DNA of 64,000 bases from Sphingopyxis panaciterrulae (GCF_014199295.1 NZ_JACIJH010000008.1:124001-188000); one strand, 5' to 3'. Shown: positions 46,552 to 54,795, counted from the stretch's first letter. Notes: a model not told the origin generated them from the sequence alone. Numbers and translations: made by a program.

Positions 46552-47846
46552 CTTCGCGTATCGCCTCCGTCACAGGCCGCCAGCTTTGGGATTCGCGCGG
46601 CCGGCCCACCGTCGAGGCCGAGGTCGTGCTCGAATCGGGCGCGGTCGGCCGCGCCATCGCCCCCGCCGGGGCCTCGCGGGGCGCGCATGAAGCGATCGAC
46701 CTGCGCGACGGCGGCGACGCGTTTGGCGGTTATGGCGTCAATGGCGCGGTCGCCGGGATCGGTGCCGAGATTGCGGGGGCTATCGCCGGCATGGACGCGC
46801 GTGATCTGGCCGCGGTTGACCGCCTGCTGTGCGACCTCGACGGCACGCCGAACAAGGCGCGCCTCGGCGCGAACGCTGTTGTCGCGGTGTCGATGGCGGT
46901 GCTGCACGCCGCGGCCGCCGATGCGCGCGAGCCGCTGTGGCGCTATCTGGCGGAGGGGCGCAAGGTGCGCGTGCCGCTTCCCGAAATCCAGATTTTCGGC
47001 GGCGGCGCGCATGCCGGGCGGCGCACCGACGTGCAGGACTTCATGGTCATGTGCCCCAAGGCCGGCAGCTTCCGCCGCGCGCTCGAGATCACCGACGATG
47101 TCTATCGCGCCGCGGGCAAGCTGATGGAGGCGAAGGGGCCGCTGTCGGGGGTCGCCGACGAGGGCGGCTGGTGGCCGAATTTCGAGTCGAACGAGGATGC
47201 GCTCGACACGCTGACCCGCGCGATCGAAGCGAGCGGACATCGCGCGGGCGACGAGGTGTTCATCTCGCTCGACATCGCCGCGAACGAACTCGGCGACGCA
47301 TCAGGCTACCGCCTCGCGCTGGACGATGGTCGCTTGACGAGCGAGGCGATGGCGGCGCGCATCGTCGAATGGGCGAAGCGCTATCCGATCCTGTCGATCG
47401 AGGACCCTGCCGGGCAGGACGACTGGACGGCGATGGCGGCGGTGACATCTGCGCTCGGTGAGCGGGTGCAGATCATCGGCGATGATGTGCTTGTCACCAA
47501 TGCCGAACGGGTCGAGCGCGCGGGCGAGGCGGCCGTTTGCAACGCGGCGCTCATCAAGGTGAACCAGGTCGGCACGGTGACCGAGGCGAAGGCCGCGCTC
47601 GACGCGGCGGTGTCGCGCGGGTGGGGCGTGATCGTCTCGGCGCGTTCGGGCGAGAGCGAGGATGTCACCATCGCGCATCTCTCGACCGGCTGGGATGCCG
47701 GACAATTGAAGGTCGGCAGCTTTACCCGCTCCGAACGCATGGCGAAGTGGAACGAGATGCTGCGGATCGAGGAAGCGATGGGCAGCCATGCTGAGTTTGC
47801 GGGCTTCTCGGCCTTTGCCGCGCCGATCGGGACGGTTGCGGTATGA
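46548..47846 (+). CDS. Enolase-superfamily paralogue with altered active site
   Basis: 432-aa full-length enolase homologue. Kept: Mg ligands Asp242, Glu285 and Asp312, base Lys337 (IKVNQVGT), Glu205 (ADEGG), His155 (GGAHA), Arg366-Ser367 and Lys388. Changed: the usual SHRSGE is SARSGE (His to Ala at 365), the DIQEFM glutamate is Asp (Asp164 in DVQDFM), and GAHADN is GAHAGRR. So phosphate and metal binding look preserved but substrate contacts differ, and it is unlikely to be the housekeeping enolase. Translationally coupled to the kinase and the 2-hydroxyacid dehydrogenase. I infer dehydration of a 2-phospho-3-hydroxy acid other than 2-phosphoglycerate. Confidence 0.85.
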   Translation: MTSRIASVTGRQLWDSRGRPTVEAEVVLESGAVGRAIAPAGASRGAHEAIDLRDGGDAFGGYGVNGAVAGIGAEIAGAIAGMDARDLAAVDRLLCDLDGTPNKARLGANAVVAVSMAVLHAAAADAREPLWRYLAEGRKVRVPLPEIQIFGGGAHAGRRTDVQDFMVMCPKAGSFRRALEITDDVYRAAGKLMEAKGPLSGVADEGGWWPNFESNEDALDTLTRAIEASGHRAGDEVFISLDIAANELGDASGYRLALDDGRLTSEAMAARIVEWAKRYPILSIEDPAGQDDWTAMAAVTSALGERVQIIGDDVLVTNAERVERAGEAAVCNAALIKVNQVGTVTEAKAALDAAVSRGWGVIVSARSGESEDVTIAHLSTGWDAGQLKVGSFTRSERMAKWNEMLRIEEAMGSHAEFAGFSAFAAPIGTVAV

Positions 47847-48763
47847 TCGTCCTCCACGCCCGTCCGAGCCCCGGCTTCCGCGAGGCCGTCGACGCGGTCT
47901 TCGGTCCCGGGGTCGTCGTCCATGTCGACGAGGCGGCGCCGCTGGACGAGGTCGCGGGCGAGATCACCGCGCTGCTGCATGTGCTGACGCCGGTGACGGG
48001 CGATTTCATCGCCTCGGCGCCGAAGCTCAAGCTGATCCAGAAGCTCGGCGTCGGCGTCAATACGATCGCGCTCGACGAGGCGCGGGAGCACGGCGTCGCG
48101 GTGTGCAACATGCCCGGTACCAACAGCCAGGCGGTCGCCGAAATGGCGCTGTCGCTGATGATGGCGGTGCTGCGGCGCACCTGCTTCTTCGACGCGCGGA
48201 CGCGTGTGGGCGAGGGGTGGACCGCCGACCCGTCCGAACTCGACAGTGTGGGAGAGGTTGCCGGGCGTATCGTCGGGCTGGTCGGCTTCGGCCATTCGGC
48301 GCAATTGTTCGCGCCGGTGCTTGCGGCGTTGGGCGCGAAGGTCGTCTATACCGCGCGAAGCGCGCGCGATGTGCCCTACGACTATTGGCCACTCGACCGG
48401 TTGCTGGCCGAGAGCGACGTGGTGTCGCTCCACATTCCGCTGACCGATGAGACGCGCGGCGCCATCGATCCGCTCGCGATGAAGAAGGGCGCGGTGCTGG
48501 TGAATACGGCGCGCGGCGAGCTGGTTGACCAGGCACGGCTGGTCGAGGCGCTGGGGGCGAGCCATCTGCGCGGTGCCGGGCTCGACGTCTTCGCCGAGGA
48601 GCCGCTACCGCGCGGGAACCCGCTGCTCGGCCTGCCCAATGTGGTGCTCGCGCCGCATATCGCGTGGCTGACGCCCGAAACGCTCGTACGCAGCCTGTCG
48701 GTTGCGCAGGAAAATATCCGTCGCCTCGCTGCGGGCGAGGCGCTGCTGCATCAGGTGGTCTAG
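47843..48763 (+). CDS. D-2-hydroxyacid dehydrogenase
   Basis: 306-aa NAD(P)-dependent dehydrogenase interconverting 2-oxo and D-2-hydroxy acids. The Rossmann motif VGLVGFGHSAQ is near residue 150. The catalytic Arg (NTARGELVD), Glu (GLDVFAEEP) and His (APHIAWLTPE) are all present. KLIQKLGVGVNTI and NMPGTNSQAVAEMAL complete the substrate domain. The start overlaps the enolase-like stop by ATGA. Followed by a REP element before the next hydrolase. Confidence 0.9.
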   Translation: MIVLHARPSPGFREAVDAVFGPGVVVHVDEAAPLDEVAGEITALLHVLTPVTGDFIASAPKLKLIQKLGVGVNTIALDEAREHGVAVCNMPGTNSQAVAEMALSLMMAVLRRTCFFDARTRVGEGWTADPSELDSVGEVAGRIVGLVGFGHSAQLFAPVLAALGAKVVYTARSARDVPYDYWPLDRLLAESDVVSLHIPLTDETRGAIDPLAMKKGAVLVNTARGELVDQARLVEALGASHLRGAGLDVFAEEPLPRGNPLLGLPNVVLAPHIAWLTPETLVRSLSVAQENIRRLAAGEALLHQVV

Positions 48764-48774
48764 GACCCCCTTTT

Positions 48775-48850
48775 ACCGTTTGTGCTGAGCTTGTCGAAGT
48801 GCGGCGCCCAAAAGAAAGAACGGCCCTTCGACAAGCTCAGGGCGAACGGT
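48775..48850. repeat. REP inverted pair upstream of hydrolase gene
   Basis: Arms 48775-48802 and 48823-48850 share the core GAGCTTGTCGAAG and CTTCGACAAGCTC with a few mismatches. Same family as the element inside murB at 18719-18809. It lies in the 107-bp gap of an operon, so it may cause mRNA processing between cistrons. Confidence 0.8.
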
Positions 48851-48870
48851 TTCGAATAAGAGGTATTTAT

Positions 48871-49617
48871 ATGTCGCTCCCCATCGTCCTCATCACCGGC
48901 CAGCTTCTGACCGACGCCGTGTGGCAGCCCTTGCTCGACGCCTGGACCGACCGCGAGGTCACCGTCGCCGACAATCGCAGCGATGACAGCATCGAAGGCT
49001 TCGCGCAGCGCCTGCTCGACAATGCGCCGCCGAAATTCGTGCTGGTCGGCCATGCGATGGGCGGCTTCGTTGCTTTCGAGGTCATGCGCCGCGCGCCCGA
49101 GCGCGTCGCGAAGCTCGCGCTGATTTCGACGCTCGCCTCGGCCGACGGGCCGGCGCAGACCGCGCGGCGGCAGGGCTATATTGACCTGGTGGAAAGCGGC
49201 CGCTTCGATCAGGTCGTCGAGGAACGCATCCCGATCCTCTTCCCCGAAGAGAAGCGCGGCGACGTGCGACTGCTCGGCATTGCCCGGCGAATGGCAGCGG
49301 ACACCGGCGCCGACACCTTCCTAGCGCAGCAGCGCGCGATCATGGCGCGCATCGACAGCCGCCCGCGGCTCGGCGAGATCGCGGTACCGACGCTGCTGAT
49401 CTGGGGCGAGAAGGACGGCATCACCAGCCGGGCGCATCATGACGAGATCGCGGACGCGATCCCCGGCGCGCGGCTGGAGGTCGTGCCGGGGGCAGGGCAT
49501 CTGCCCATGGTCGAGGCGCCCGAGGTGGTGGTGTCGCTGCTGACAAGCTTTATCGACGAACAAACTATATCATCCCCGCGAAAGCGAAAGCGGGGATTCA
49601 GGGCGCGCGTCGGCTGA
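48871..49617 (+). CDS. Alpha/beta-hydrolase with Ala at the nucleophile position
   Basis: 248-aa alpha/beta-hydrolase fold protein from ATG 48871. The nucleophile elbow reads GHAMGG: Ala62 (codon GCG at 49054) stands where Ser is expected, while the acid (WGEKDG) and histidine (GAGHLPM) are kept. It is therefore either non-hydrolytic or uses another mechanism. The last ~15 residues (SPRKRKRGFRARVG) are the translation of a REP arm starting at 49571, so the normal end is near TSFIDE. Last gene of the operon that begins with acyl-CoA ligase 2. Confidence 0.78.
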   Translation: MSLPIVLITGQLLTDAVWQPLLDAWTDREVTVADNRSDDSIEGFAQRLLDNAPPKFVLVGHAMGGFVAFEVMRRAPERVAKLALISTLASADGPAQTARRQGYIDLVESGRFDQVVEERIPILFPEEKRGDVRLLGIARRMAADTGADTFLAQQRAIMARIDSRPRLGEIAVPTLLIWGEKDGITSRAHHDEIADAIPGARLEVVPGAGHLPMVEAPEVVVSLLTSFIDEQTISSPRKRKRGFRARVG

Positions 49618-49650
49618 TCCAGCCCTGGGTTCCCGCTTTCGCGGGAATGG
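49571..49650. repeat. REP pair overlapping the 3' end of the hydrolase gene
   Basis: Imperfect arms 49571-49604 (CCCCGCGAAAGCG...) and 49622-49650 (...CGCTTTCGCGGG) form an inverted repeat between two convergent genes. The hydrolase reads 47 bp into it before stopping. It may also serve as a bidirectional terminator. Confidence 0.75.
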
Positions 49651-49655
49651 CAAAG

Positions 49656-50708
49656 CTACTTGAGTTCCGCCCGCACCAGCGCCGCGCCGTCGACCATCGC
49701 CTTCAGCTTGGCCTGCGAATGCGCGCGGCTGTGGTATTTCATCCCGCAATCGGGGGCGATCCACAACCGTTCGGCGTCGACATGGCGCAGTGCCTCGCGG
49801 ATGCGGCCCGCGACGACCTCGGGCGTTTCGACCTCGGGTGTCGACAAGTCGAGCACGCCGTACATGATCGTCTTGGTCGGCAACTCGGCGAGGATCGCGG
49901 GATCAAGCCCCGGCTGCGCCGCCTCGATCGAGATCACGTCGATGTCCGATGCCTCGAGTTCGGCGAGGAAATCATAGGCCTTGGGCTTCGGTCCCGTTGC
50001 ACCCGCGCCATGATGCACCATCGCATAGCCGAAGCAGATGTGGAGCGCGGTTGTGCCGCCGACGCCGTCGAGCGCGCGGTTGATCGCCTCGATCGCATAG
50101 GCGCCGGCTTCGTCGGCGCGCGCCTGCAGATAGGGTTCGTCGAGCTGGACGACGTCGACTCCGGCCGCGAACAGATCCTTGACCTCGGCATTGACCGCGT
50201 CGGCATAGTCCATCGCCAGCGCGCGAGCGTCGGGATAATAGCCGTTCTCGGCCTGCTGGGTCATGGTGAAGGGGCCGGGGAGGGTGAGCTTGACCGGCCT
50301 CGTCGAATGGCGGCGCAGAAAGGCTGCATCCTGCGCCTCGATCGGCGCGACGCGGCGGATGGGACCGGAGACGAGCGGCACCGGATTGGCGTTGCCGGTG
50401 CGGTCGACGGCGGTCCCGTGCTTTTCGGGGTCGATCCCCGAAAGCGCGGTCGCGAGGCGGTTCGAATAGCTTTCCCGCCGCATCTCGCCGTCGCCGACGA
50501 TGTCGATGCCCAGTTCCTCCTGATCGCGGATCGCCATCAGCGTCGCGGCTTCCTGCGCATCGGCGAGCCAGGGGGCGGGGATGCGCCACAGCGTTTCGGC
50601 GCGCACGCGCGGCGGTAGGCTGGCCTTCAGCCGCTCGCGGTCGATCAGCCAGTCCGGCTGGGGGTAGCTTCCGACGATCGTCGTGGGCAGGATGGGATGG
50701 TCGAACAA
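49656..50708 (-). CDS. MetE-family (cobalamin-independent) methyl/thiol transferase-like protein
   Basis: 350-aa protein equivalent to the C-terminal catalytic barrel of MetE, without the N-terminal domain. Zinc ligands are visible: His223 and Cys225 (HICFGY) and Cys321 (PDCGMKYHSR). It starts LPTTIVGSYPQPDWL, typical of the short MetE-like group, which includes epoxyalkane:CoM transferases and uncharacterised proteins. TTG 50708 is the start, with GAGAGGA upstream. Divergent from acyl-CoA synthetase 3 across a TTAG box. A methyl or alkyl transfer to a thiol is likely; the acceptor is unknown. Confidence 0.82.
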   Translation of the reverse strand: MFDHPILPTTIVGSYPQPDWLIDRERLKASLPPRVRAETLWRIPAPWLADAQEAATLMAIRDQEELGIDIVGDGEMRRESYSNRLATALSGIDPEKHGTAVDRTGNANPVPLVSGPIRRVAPIEAQDAAFLRRHSTRPVKLTLPGPFTMTQQAENGYYPDARALAMDYADAVNAEVKDLFAAGVDVVQLDEPYLQARADEAGAYAIEAINRALDGVGGTTALHICFGYAMVHHGAGATGPKPKAYDFLAELEASDIDVISIEAAQPGLDPAILAELPTKTIMYGVLDLSTPEVETPEVVAGRIREALRHVDAERLWIAPDCGMKYHSRAHSQAKLKAMVDGAALVRAELK

Positions 50709-50747
50709 GGCTGATCCTCTCGAATTTTTGGGCTGGCCAGTATTTAC

Positions 50748-50759
50748 TTAGTATTCTAT
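50748..50759. promoter_or_regulatory. TTAG-N4-CTAT operator between MetE-like and acyl-CoA synthetase 3
   Basis: ACTTAGTATTCTATCT (50746-50761), nearly identical to the site at 42729-42744. It lies midway between the two divergent starts (39 bp and 34 bp). Confidence 0.5.
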
Positions 50760-50793
50760 CTATTTCAAGCGAAACAGTCGGTGGGAGGGCGAA

Positions 50794-52359
50794 ATGATCG
50801 ATCTGGAAGCCATCAGGACATTGGCCGATATTCCGGCGGCGCAGGCGCGCAGGCGCGGCGGTGCGGTCGCGGTGAAATTCGGCGCGCGCGAGACCAGCTT
50901 CGCCGAACTCGACGCCCGATCTAACCGCGTCGCGCACGCGTTGCTCGCCTCGGGGGTCGCACCGGGCGACCGGATATCGGTGCTGACCAAGAACCACGAC
51001 GGCTGGTATCCGCTCTTCTTCGGGACCGCGCGGGCGCGCGCCTGTCTCGCGCCGGTCAACTGCCGACTCGCGGCGGGCGAGATCGCCTTCATCCTCGGCG
51101 ATGCGGCGCCGAAACTGCTGTTCGTCGGCGAGGATTTCTTCGACCTCGCGCTGGCGGCGGTCGCGGATCTCGACAGTCCGCCGCGGCTGATCGCGCTCTA
51201 CGGCGGACATTCGGCCTTCGAGAGCCTCGACGCGTGGCTGGGCGATGCCCCCGCGACGCCGCCCGCCGACGTGCCGTGGCTCGGCGACGATGTGCTTCAA
51301 CTCTACACCAGCGGCACCACCGGGCGGCCGAAGGGCGTGGTGCTCGCGAACAAGAACTACCGCCGCTTCCTTGAAATGGCGACCGAGGTCGACGGCTTCG
51401 CCTATGGCGAGGACGAGACGGTGATGATCGTCATGCCGCTGTTTCACGTCGCGGGAACCAATGTCAGCTTTTCGGGCCTCGCGCAGGGCGGGCGGCTGGT
51501 GCTGGTCAAGGATTTCGCAGCGCCCGACGCGATCCGCATGATGAACGAGGAACGGGTCGCGCACGCCTTCCTCGCGCCCGCGATGATCCAGATGATGCTG
51601 CAGCAGCCCGAGGCGGCGGGCGGCGATTATTCGCAGCTCCGTTCGATCGCCTATGGCGCCTCGCCGATCGCCGAGGATGTGCTGCGCCGCGCGCGGACGA
51701 CCTTCGGCTGCGACTTCGTGCAATTCTATGGCATGACCGAAAGCTCGGGCGGCGGCTCCTATCTGTCGCCCGCGGCACACGACCTGCCGGGCAAGCTTAC
51801 CTCGTGCGGCCAGCCGTGGCCGGGGACGGAGATGGCGATCCTCGATGGCGAGGGGCGCGCGATGGGCGACGGCGAGATCGGCGAGATCGCGATCCGCGGC
51901 GACATCGTGATGAAGCAATATTGGAACCGGCCCGAGGCGACCGGGGAGACGGTGGTCGACGGCTGGCTGCACACCGGCGATGTCGGCTATCGTGACGCCG
52001 ACGGCTTCTATTTCGTCCACGACCGGATCAAGGACATGATCGTGTCGGGTGGCGAGAATGTCTATCCGGCCGAGGTCGAAAGCGCGATCATGGGCTGCCC
52101 CGGCGTGGCCGACGTCGCGGTGATCGGCATCCCCGACGAGCGTTGGGGCGAGGCCGTGAAGGCGCTGATCGTGCCTGCCGCCGGCGCGACTCCCGATCCG
52201 GGCGAAGTGATCGCCTGGGCGCGCGAGCGAATCGCGGCTTACAAGGCGCCCAAGAGCGTCGATTTCATCGACGCGCTACCGCGCAATCCGTCGGGCAAGG
52301 TGTTGCGGCGGGAATTGCGTGCGCCCTATTGGGAAGGTCGCGACCGCGCGGTGGGATAG
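50794..52359 (+). CDS. Acyl-CoA synthetase (AMP-forming), copy 3
   Basis: 521-aa ANL enzyme. Motifs: LYTSGTTGRPKGVVLANKN, QFYGMTESSGGG, and DRIKDMIVSGGENVYPAEVE; the catalytic lysine is in NPSGKVLRRELR. GGAGGGCG precedes ATG 50794. Closely similar to copy 1 at 35031, especially in the C-terminal half, so they are paralogues. Transcribed alone, convergent with the 52593-58161 operon across a REP pair and a terminator. Confidence 0.9.
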   Translation: MIDLEAIRTLADIPAAQARRRGGAVAVKFGARETSFAELDARSNRVAHALLASGVAPGDRISVLTKNHDGWYPLFFGTARARACLAPVNCRLAAGEIAFILGDAAPKLLFVGEDFFDLALAAVADLDSPPRLIALYGGHSAFESLDAWLGDAPATPPADVPWLGDDVLQLYTSGTTGRPKGVVLANKNYRRFLEMATEVDGFAYGEDETVMIVMPLFHVAGTNVSFSGLAQGGRLVLVKDFAAPDAIRMMNEERVAHAFLAPAMIQMMLQQPEAAGGDYSQLRSIAYGASPIAEDVLRRARTTFGCDFVQFYGMTESSGGGSYLSPAAHDLPGKLTSCGQPWPGTEMAILDGEGRAMGDGEIGEIAIRGDIVMKQYWNRPEATGETVVDGWLHTGDVGYRDADGFYFVHDRIKDMIVSGGENVYPAEVESAIMGCPGVADVAVIGIPDERWGEAVKALIVPAAGATPDPGEVIAWARERIAAYKAPKSVDFIDALPRNPSGKVLRRELRAPYWEGRDRAVG

Positions 52360-52401
52360 GGATAGGTCGGTTTGGGGGTGGGGAGCGGACGTTGCATAAC
52401 T

Positions 52402-52491
52402 CGTCGCCCCCGCGAAGGCGGGGGCCGCTGGAGGCCTGTTCCTGCGCCGCTGCGTAAAACGACGGCGGCCCCCGCCTTCGCGGGGGCGACG
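52402..52491. repeat. Perfect 27-bp inverted REP pair
   Basis: Arms 52402-52428 and 52465-52491 are exact reverse complements; each arm itself folds (GCCCCCGC / GCGGGGGC around GAAG). A 36-bp spacer lies between. It sits between convergent genes, next to the terminator at 52538. A decayed relative is at 33755-33778. Confidence 0.85.
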
Positions 52492-52537
52492 GCTGTTTTC
52501 GGCCACAACCGGCCCAATCCGGTCGCCGCCTTCGCGC

Positions 52538-52566
52538 AAAAAAAAAGCCCGGCGCGAACGCCGGGC
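52538..52566 (-). terminator. Rho-independent terminator of the MFS-to-VOC operon
   Basis: On the minus strand: stem GCCCGGCG / CGCCGGGC (52547-52566) with a 4-nt loop, followed by nine Ts (52538-52546 as A on the plus strand). It lies 26 bp after the VOC gene stop. This is the clearest intrinsic terminator in the window. Confidence 0.92.
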
Positions 52567-52592
52567 CCCAGGGGTCTTCTCGGAGGAGAAAC

Positions 52593-53189
52593 CTATTCTG
52601 CCGGAACCGGCGCCCGGCCGGTGATCATGCCTTCGGCCTTGGTGCCGTCGGCCCGGACGGGGTCGTGCGCGATGTCGCGTTCGTCGAGCGCTCTCGTCCA
52701 TGCCGCGAACTCCAGGCACACGCCGTCGGGGTCGAAGAAATAGACCGAGCGGACATAGACGTCGTCGTTCATTTCGGCCGACGACTGGGTCGGCGAATTG
52801 TCGTGGTTCAGGATCGGCGTGACCTCGACGCCCTTGTCGACCAGCCGCTGGTAATATTCGTCGAACTTTTCGGCGCGGACGTTGATCGCGATATGGTTCA
52901 TCGAACCATGCGCCGACACGAAGCTGCCCCGGGTCGGCAGTGCCGCGGGGGCCGAGACGCCCGGCGCCGCTTCGGGCGCATTCGGGAACCAGAAAAAGGC
53001 GAGCGCATCGCCGTTGCCGATGTCGAAGAAGAAATGCTGGCCGCGCCCGCCGGGAAGGTCGATCGTCTTGGTCAGCGGCATGCCGAGGATGTCGCGATAG
53101 AATTCGACCGTCTTCGCCATGTCCTTGCATACGAGCGCCAAATGGTTGACGCCGCAAAACTCGAATTCGCTATTCGTCTCTGCCATCAT
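52593..53189 (-). CDS. VOC-family (glyoxalase/extradiol dioxygenase-like) protein
   Basis: 198-aa vicinal-oxygen-chelate protein with two beta-alpha-beta-beta-beta modules. The first opens CGVNHLALVCKDMAKTVEFY (metal His), the second has GSMNHIAINVRAEKFDEYY (His), and YFFDPDGVCLEFAAW gives the Glu. AGGAGA precedes the double ATG; the first (53189) is used here. It could be a lyase, isomerase or ring-cleavage dioxygenase. Last gene of a seven-gene minus-strand operon. Confidence 0.85.
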   Translation of the reverse strand: MMAETNSEFEFCGVNHLALVCKDMAKTVEFYRDILGMPLTKTIDLPGGRGQHFFFDIGNGDALAFFWFPNAPEAAPGVSAPAALPTRGSFVSAHGSMNHIAINVRAEKFDEYYQRLVDKGVEVTPILNHDNSPTQSSAEMNDDVYVRSVYFFDPDGVCLEFAAWTRALDERDIAHDPVRADGTKAEGMITGRAPVPAE

Positions 53190-53203
53190 CCGTCTCCTTT
53201 GTC

Positions 53204-53821
53204 TTAGCTGGGGTTGGCGCTCGACCGGGCCTTCATGCCCTCGTACCAGCGCAGGATATTGCCATTGGCGGGGTCGAGCGGCTGCCCCACCCCGGCCCCG
53301 AAATCGAGGAAAGCGAAGAGCAGGATATCCGCGAGGCTGATGCGGTCGCCGGCGATGAAGTCGCGCCCGGCGATCAGCGGGTCGAGCCAGCGGAGCCCGT
53401 CCTGCGCGACCGCCTTCAGCCCCGCCGCCGCCTCGGGCAGGCAGCGCATCCGCGATTCGAAGAGGGGCAGCCCCTCGGCGAAGCGGAAACCGTTGGTCAG
53501 CGGTTCGCAGATCTTGAGGTCGACCCGGCGCGTCCACATCCGCGTCGCCGCGCGTTCCTCCGGTGTCGCGCCGATCAGGACGGGGCGGGGAAAGCGCTCT
53601 TCCAGATATTCGCAGATCGCGGTGATCTCGGTGAGGATCGTGCCGTCGTCGAGTTCGAGCGCCGGGGTCTGGCCCGCGGGATTGACCTCGACATTATAGG
53701 GCGCGCGCCGGTTCTCTCCGCTCCGAAGGTCCACCGCGACCTCGGTAATACTGATCCCCTTTTCTGCCATGAACAGCGCCACGACGCGGGGGTTGGGGCC
53801 AACGCTATTGTAAAATTTCAT
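53204..53821 (-). CDS. Glutathione S-transferase 1
   Basis: 205-aa cytosolic GST from ATG 53821. The N-terminal thioredoxin-like domain starts MKFYNSVGPNPRVVALFMAEKG and has the glutathione-binding GQTPALELDDGTILTEITAI; the C-terminal all-helical domain has DRISLADILLFAFLDFG. It may open an epoxide, cleave an ether or dehalogenate within the pathway. A GTCAA-N5-TTGAC dyad lies 43 bp upstream, overlapping the 3' end of the preceding gene, so it could have an internal promoter. Confidence 0.87.
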   Translation of the reverse strand: MKFYNSVGPNPRVVALFMAEKGISITEVAVDLRSGENRRAPYNVEVNPAGQTPALELDDGTILTEITAICEYLEERFPRPVLIGATPEERAATRMWTRRVDLKICEPLTNGFRFAEGLPLFESRMRCLPEAAAGLKAVAQDGLRWLDPLIAGRDFIAGDRISLADILLFAFLDFGAGVGQPLDPANGNILRWYEGMKARSSANPS

Positions 53822-53863
53822 CCTGTCCTCTCGCGACTCTCTATAGCCATTTTCGCGCCAATT

Positions 53864-53878
53864 GTCAATTAAGTTGAC
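53864..53878. promoter_or_regulatory. GTCAA-N5-TTGAC dyad upstream of GST 1
   Basis: GTCAATTAAGTTGAC: 5-bp perfect arms around a 5-bp centre. It overlaps the stop of the SMP-30 gene and lies 43 bp upstream of the GST start. The same pattern is at 62539-62553 and, with one mismatch, at 58223-58237. Confidence 0.45.
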
Positions 53879-54795
53879 GATTGATTCGGGCGAAGCCCCG
53901 GTCGCGGCCAGCGGACACGATAGAGCGTTCCCGTCGTCGACGCGGTGATATAGGCGTCGCGCCGATCGGCACCGCCGAAGGCGATGTTGGTGATGCCGAC
54001 ATCGGGCAGCGGCAGGAATTCCGATCCTCCGCCTTCGGGATCGAAGATGGTGATCCCGCCCTCGACCATCGTGCCGACGCAGATGCGGCCATTTTCTTCG
54101 ATCGCAAGGCTGTCGAGCAGGCGAAAGGCGGGCGGCGTGCCGACGAAGCGTCCGGGCGCCCACGGCGGCGGCGGGGCGAGTTCGCCCGGCGCGACGACGT
54201 CCATCGCCCAGACGCGCGCGGTCATCGTCTCGCTGACATAGAGCGTCCGGTCGTCGGGCGAGAGGCCGATGCCGTTCGGCCCCATCACCTCGGCGCGCTG
54301 GCGGGTGATATGCGAACCGTCGGCCTTGGCGTAATAAATCGCGCCATGATCGCGGCCACTGGCGCGCACCTGCCCGTGATCGGTGAACCAGAAGCCGCCG
54401 TGGCCATCGAAGACGATGTCGTTCGGCCCTTTCAGCGCTTCACCCTCGAACCCGTCGTAGAGCGTCGTCACCGCGCCCGTGGCGAGATCGACGCGCTGGA
54501 TCGAGCCGCAGGCCGCCTCGTTGGCGGCATGGCCCGGGAAGAGCAGCGGGCCGGCCTCGACCCACTGGAAACCGCCGTTGTTGCACACATAGGCGGCGCC
54601 GTCCGGGCCGATCGCAAGCCCGTTCGGGCCGCCGCCAAGCTCGGCGACGACCGACAGGCTGCCATCGGTCGAAACGCGGGTCAGCGTGCCGCGCGCGATC
54701 TCGACGAGCAGCACCGACCCGTCGGGCATCGGCACCGGCCCTTCGGGAAAGCGGAGGCCCGTCGCGACGATCTCGGGCGCGCCGAAGCCGCTCAT
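53869..54795 (-). CDS. SMP-30/gluconolactonase-family lactonase
   Basis: 308-aa six-bladed beta-propeller of the SMP-30/gluconolactonase type. Metal-site motifs: LRFPEGPVPMPDGSVLLVE (Glu), KGPNDIVFDGHGGFWFTD (Asn/Asp), GPNGIGLSPDDRTLYVSET, and ENGRICVGTM. It should hydrolyse a lactone. Start overlaps the CMD-like gene stop by ATGA, so a lactone could arise from, or feed, that step. Confidence 0.86.
   Translation of the reverse strand: MSGFGAPEIVATGLRFPEGPVPMPDGSVLLVEIARGTLTRVSTDGSLSVVAELGGGPNGLAIGPDGAAYVCNNGGFQWVEAGPLLFPGHAANEAACGSIQRVDLATGAVTTLYDGFEGEALKGPNDIVFDGHGGFWFTDHGQVRASGRDHGAIYYAKADGSHITRQRAEVMGPNGIGLSPDDRTLYVSETMTARVWAMDVVAPGELAPPPPWAPGRFVGTPPAFRLLDSLAIEENGRICVGTMVEGGITIFDPEGGGSEFLPLPDVGITNIAFGGADRRDAYITASTTGTLYRVRWPRPGLRPNQSST

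Noticed and set aside
44437..48763. A phosphinothricin-like route, which also uses enolase-like and aconitase-like enzymes
   Set aside because: No PEP mutase, phosphonate enzymes or non-ribosomal peptide genes are present; the likeness is limited to two enzyme folds.
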